A stretch of 64,000 nucleotides of DNA, taken from assembly GCF_028768465.1 (NCBI RefSeq), contig NZ_CP118225.1:4569001-4633000 (forward strand), given 5' to 3'. The notes beneath the pieces were generated by a model. That model saw only the letters and a program-made list of their open reading frames with translations, was not told where the DNA came from and did not search any database. Origin of the DNA: Rhodopirellula sp. P2 (GTDB lineage Bacteria; Planctomycetota; Planctomycetia; Pirellulales; Pirellulaceae). Positions 61,939 through 64,000 of this stretch are shown here, piece by piece (position 1 is the first letter of the stretch; each line of letters starts with the position of its first letter). A program made the translations under genes and the position numbers.

Positions 61939-63300
61939 CTACAGCGTGTAGTACTCTTCCCAGCCTTTCCGGGGAGCGTGCCCCTTGAGGAGCTGGTTGG
62001 CTTGTTCGTTGTTCGTGATCTCTCGCGTCTCCGCGTCAAACTTGAGAGTTCCACCAAGTCGCTGAGCGATGCAGCCAAGCATGAAGACCTGGGTCAGCGG
62101 ACCAGAGACTGCAAACTTCGAATTGCATTCTTCCTTGCCCATCGCGGCGAGCAAGAAGTTCTTCATGTGGTGTTGATTGGTTTCGCCTGATGGAACCTTG
62201 GGCGTGTCCACCGGCTCATCCGAATCTGAAAGAATGCTCAGCTTCCCGCTGTGTGTGCCACCAAGGAAGGTTAGGTCGTCGCTGTAGATCACCTTGCCAC
62301 AGGCCGGCATCGATTTGCCTTTGCCCAGTGCATTCGGGCGAGGAGGCGTGTTGCTGACTCCGTCGTACCAGTTGATCGACATGGCAGGCATCCCCGGACC
62401 ACGCTCGGCGAATTCAAATGCGATCGTGGTCGCCATGGGAAAGATGAAGTCGTTTTGCCCTTCCAATTTGTCGGCGCGGACTTCGTACGGCAGCCCCAAC
62501 TCCAGGAAACGGTGGATGCTGTCCAAGGTGTGAGGTCCCCAGTCGCCAAACGCTCCGTTGCCGTAGTCGTACCAGCCTCGCCAGTTGCCTCCATCCAGGC
62601 GTTTGCTGTAGTCACGCATCGGAGCAGTTGCCGACCACACGTCCCAGTTCATGCCAGCGGGCATTGGTTCTGCGGCAGGATAGCCGGTCACGTTTCCCCA
62701 TGGGTGCCATCGACGTCCCTTGTTCATACAAGCGTCGACGCGACGGACATTTTGGATGATTCCGTCCTCGACCCAGGTTTGGAACTGCATGCGTTGCGAG
62801 GACGAGTGCCCTTGGTTCCCCATTTGACAGATGCCGTTGTGTTTCTTCTCTGCCGCGATCAGCAACTCACATTCCTGGAAGGTATGAGCCAGCGGCTTTT
62901 CCACGTACACCGCGATGCCTTCCGAAATGGCACGCATGGCAATGGGAAAGTGCGTGTGGTCGGGAGTTCCCACCGTGCAGGCGTCGATCTTGCCGCCCAG
63001 GTCATCGAACATCTTGCGGAAGTCGTCGTAGACTTTCGCGTTGGGATGTTGAGCTCGGAAGCGATCCGTGCGTGACGGATCGACGTCACAAAGAGCAACG
63101 ACATTGACCATGCCGGTATTGACCGCGTCGTTGCCAATGGCGGCTCCTCGGTTGGTGCACCCGATGATCGCCAGGTTCACCTTGTCGCTCGACTCGGCCG
63201 CTGTCGCGGATTGAATGCCGAAGGTTCCGATGCCAATGGTCGCGGTCGTGGCCGTTTTCAGAAAAGAGCGACGGTTGGTGGTGGTCAATGGCTTGCTCAC
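61939..63300 (-). CDS. Tat-exported Gfo/Idh/MocA-family oxidoreductase
   Basis: 453 residues from the GTG at 63300, which has GGAAGA eight bases upstream and places the Tat motif at the N-terminus (NRRSFLKTATTA); a GTG at 63348 would add 16. The Rossmann domain starts VNLAIIGCTNRGAAIGND, with cofactor and catalytic segments VNVVALCDVD, GTPDHTHFPIAMRAI and VEKPLAHTFQECELLI (EKP motif). The C-terminal dehydrogenase domain contains NWDVWSATAPMRDYSKRLDGGNWRGWYDYGNGAFGDWGPHTLD, typical of planctomycete exported members. It likely oxidises or hydrolyses a sugar derivative with bound NAD(P), exported folded. Confidence 0.93.
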   Translation of the reverse strand: MSKPLTTTNRRSFLKTATTATIGIGTFGIQSATAAESSDKVNLAIIGCTNRGAAIGNDAVNTGMVNVVALCDVDPSRTDRFRAQHPNAKVYDDFRKMFDDLGGKIDACTVGTPDHTHFPIAMRAISEGIAVYVEKPLAHTFQECELLIAAEKKHNGICQMGNQGHSSSQRMQFQTWVEDGIIQNVRRVDACMNKGRRWHPWGNVTGYPAAEPMPAGMNWDVWSATAPMRDYSKRLDGGNWRGWYDYGNGAFGDWGPHTLDSIHRFLELGLPYEVRADKLEGQNDFIFPMATTIAFEFAERGPGMPAMSINWYDGVSNTPPRPNALGKGKSMPACGKVIYSDDLTFLGGTHSGKLSILSDSDEPVDTPKVPSGETNQHHMKNFLLAAMGKEECNSKFAVSGPLTQVFMLGCIAQRLGGTLKFDAETREITNNEQANQLLKGHAPRKGWEEYYTL

Positions 63301-63811
63301 GAACAGTTCTTCCAGCTTTGGGACATGGGGATGGTGGTCGATTTCCACCGCGAAACAGAGGGCGTCGAAGACGCGTCAATCATAGTCGAACCAGACAGTC
63401 GTCGTGCCTCTGCTTGGGCTGGCAAACATGCCTTCGATTGACTCTGGCAGAGCCGGGGCAGCAATGTACCGCTGCCCCCAATCTGAACACAGACGATTTG
63501 GAGCCAGAATTTGGGAACGCAGCTGGAGCGGCCAGCACCTCGTTCGATATTTCGAGTCGGGACGACAAGACACGGTTCGAACTTTTTCACCGAGGTGTCG
63601 TTGAGCCGCAATCAACGCAGCCGCGGCTGCGCAAGCAAGTTACGGCCGTCCTTGCGTATTCTGTCGATGTCGAGTGTTCGCGGTTCAATGGCGGGCCCTG
63701 TGGAATTGGAAGCCCCCGACAGGCCACTCTTCGTCCTGCTTGCTTGCACCCATCCCGCGACGTAATCTCTCTGTAGTCTTTCACGTTGTTTGAATCGCCA
63801 CCGAGGACAAG
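63301..63811. other. 511-bp divergent spacer
   Basis: It lies between the minus-strand oxidoreductase gene and the plus-strand AraC-type gene and must contain both promoters. Open frames here have no recognised product, and I see no repeat copy or RNA gene. Confidence 0.4.
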
Positions 63812-64000
63812 ATGGCTTCCGAGTTAATAGTGAAGCATTTCAAAGTTCGCGGTTCTGCGGATGACGGGATTACGGTGCATCAATGGGAGTCGGTCGACCA
63901 CACTTGGCCGAATCACTCACATGCTGAATACAAACTGGGCGTTTCCGAAGGCGGGACAGGGACGTTTTTCTATCGTGGCCAGCGATACTTCACCGGACCG
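63812..64000 (+). CDS. AraC-type regulator, N-terminal cupin part (runs off the window)
   Basis: 63 codons are open to the window edge from the ATG at 63812, with GAGGACAAG just upstream as a ribosome-binding site. The translated start MASELIVKHFKVRGSADDGI leads to HTWPNHSHAEYKLGVSEGG and TGTFFYRGQRYFTGP. This is the cupin-like AraC-binding pattern (H-x-H-x-E-Y-x-L/I-G, then YRGxxY-x-GP) found at the N-terminus of AraC-family activators. The DNA-binding half is outside the window, so the family call is provisional. It could regulate genes to the right or the divergent oxidoreductase gene. Confidence 0.7.
   Translation, partial: MASELIVKHFKVRGSADDGITVHQWESVDHTWPNHSHAEYKLGVSEGGTGTFFYRGQRYFTGP

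Noticed and set aside
1..64000. CRISPR arrays, rRNA, tRNA, IS transposases, phage or toxin-antitoxin genes
   Set aside because: I looked for regularly spaced direct repeats, tRNA-like T-loops, and transposase, integrase or phage protein signatures and found none. The repeats seen are palindromic and dispersed, not arrays.

Overview
The window looks like chromosomal DNA of a marine planctomycete of the Rhodopirellula type (Pirellulaceae). Evidence: two DUF1559 pseudopilins, a PVC-type CxxCH cytochrome fused to a propeller dehydrogenase, DUF1080 domains, small membrane proteins with an NPYRSP motif at one end, a bacterial vitamin-K-carboxylase-like protein, many secreted carbohydrate-active proteins, weak Shine-Dalgarno sites, and intergenic spacers full of short palindromic repeats. 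The species is inferred, not proven. I see no rRNA, tRNA, CRISPR array, transposase or phage genes.

Layout. 1-4.8 kb: the end of a diadenylate-cyclase-like gene, a cysteine-rich ArsR regulator with a secreted partner, a Tat-exported phosphoesterase, and a decayed ASPIC/UnbV lipoprotein gene. 4.5-6.1 kb (minus): DUF1559 pseudopilin plus small lipoprotein. 7-12.3 kb: AraC regulator, exported esterase, then an amino-sugar pair (ROK kinase and a NagB/PIG-L fusion). 12.6-16.2 kb: small envelope proteins and repeats. 16.5-21.4 kb: PVC cytochrome/dehydrogenase, dimethylformamidase-like protein and a coupled zinc-ribbon membrane protein. 21.4-23.4 kb: a repeat cluster, a truncated YbjQ and small proteins. 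23.5-26.2 kb: cation/proton antiporter with an overlapping membrane partner. 26.3-26.5 kb: a candidate non-coding RNA or leader with promoter and intrinsic terminator. 26.8-33.8 kb: an exopolysaccharide set (Wzz-like protein, GT4, polysaccharide deacetylase) running into sufU-sufS-xseA, with several overlapping gene ends. 33.9-35.6 kb: kelch protein and PL7 alginate lyase. 35.7-40.2 kb: membrane proteins including an HPP-family transporter, and a soluble PAS kinase/NtrC-type regulator pair. 40.2-44.4 kb: repeat, small membrane proteins, NhaA and two tandem DUF3365 haem proteins. 44.5-47.7 kb: transglutaminase-like protein, AhpD-like protein and SDR. 47.8-53.8 kb (minus): DUF1559 pseudopilin, acidic-tailed lipoprotein, vitamin-K-carboxylase-like HTTM protein and a purple-acid-phosphatase/beta-propeller-phytase fusion. 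54.6-58.8 kb: two-domain DUF1080 hydrolase, SGNH esterase and lactonase fusion. 59.2-64 kb: cold-shock protein, OPT transporter, Tat-exported Gfo/Idh/MocA oxidoreductase, and the start of an AraC-type gene.

How the parts fit. Most genes suit a heterotroph living on algal or particulate polymers: esterase, PL7 lyase, DUF1080 and lactonase proteins, amino-sugar use, phytate or phosphomonoester scavenging, and an exopolysaccharide. The most unusual association is the minus-strand block at 47.8-53.8 kb. There a carboxylase-like membrane enzyme sits beside a calcium-type phytase fused to a purple acid phosphatase, and beside a lipoprotein ending in an acidic run. That block is the best candidate for an undescribed system; its function is inference.
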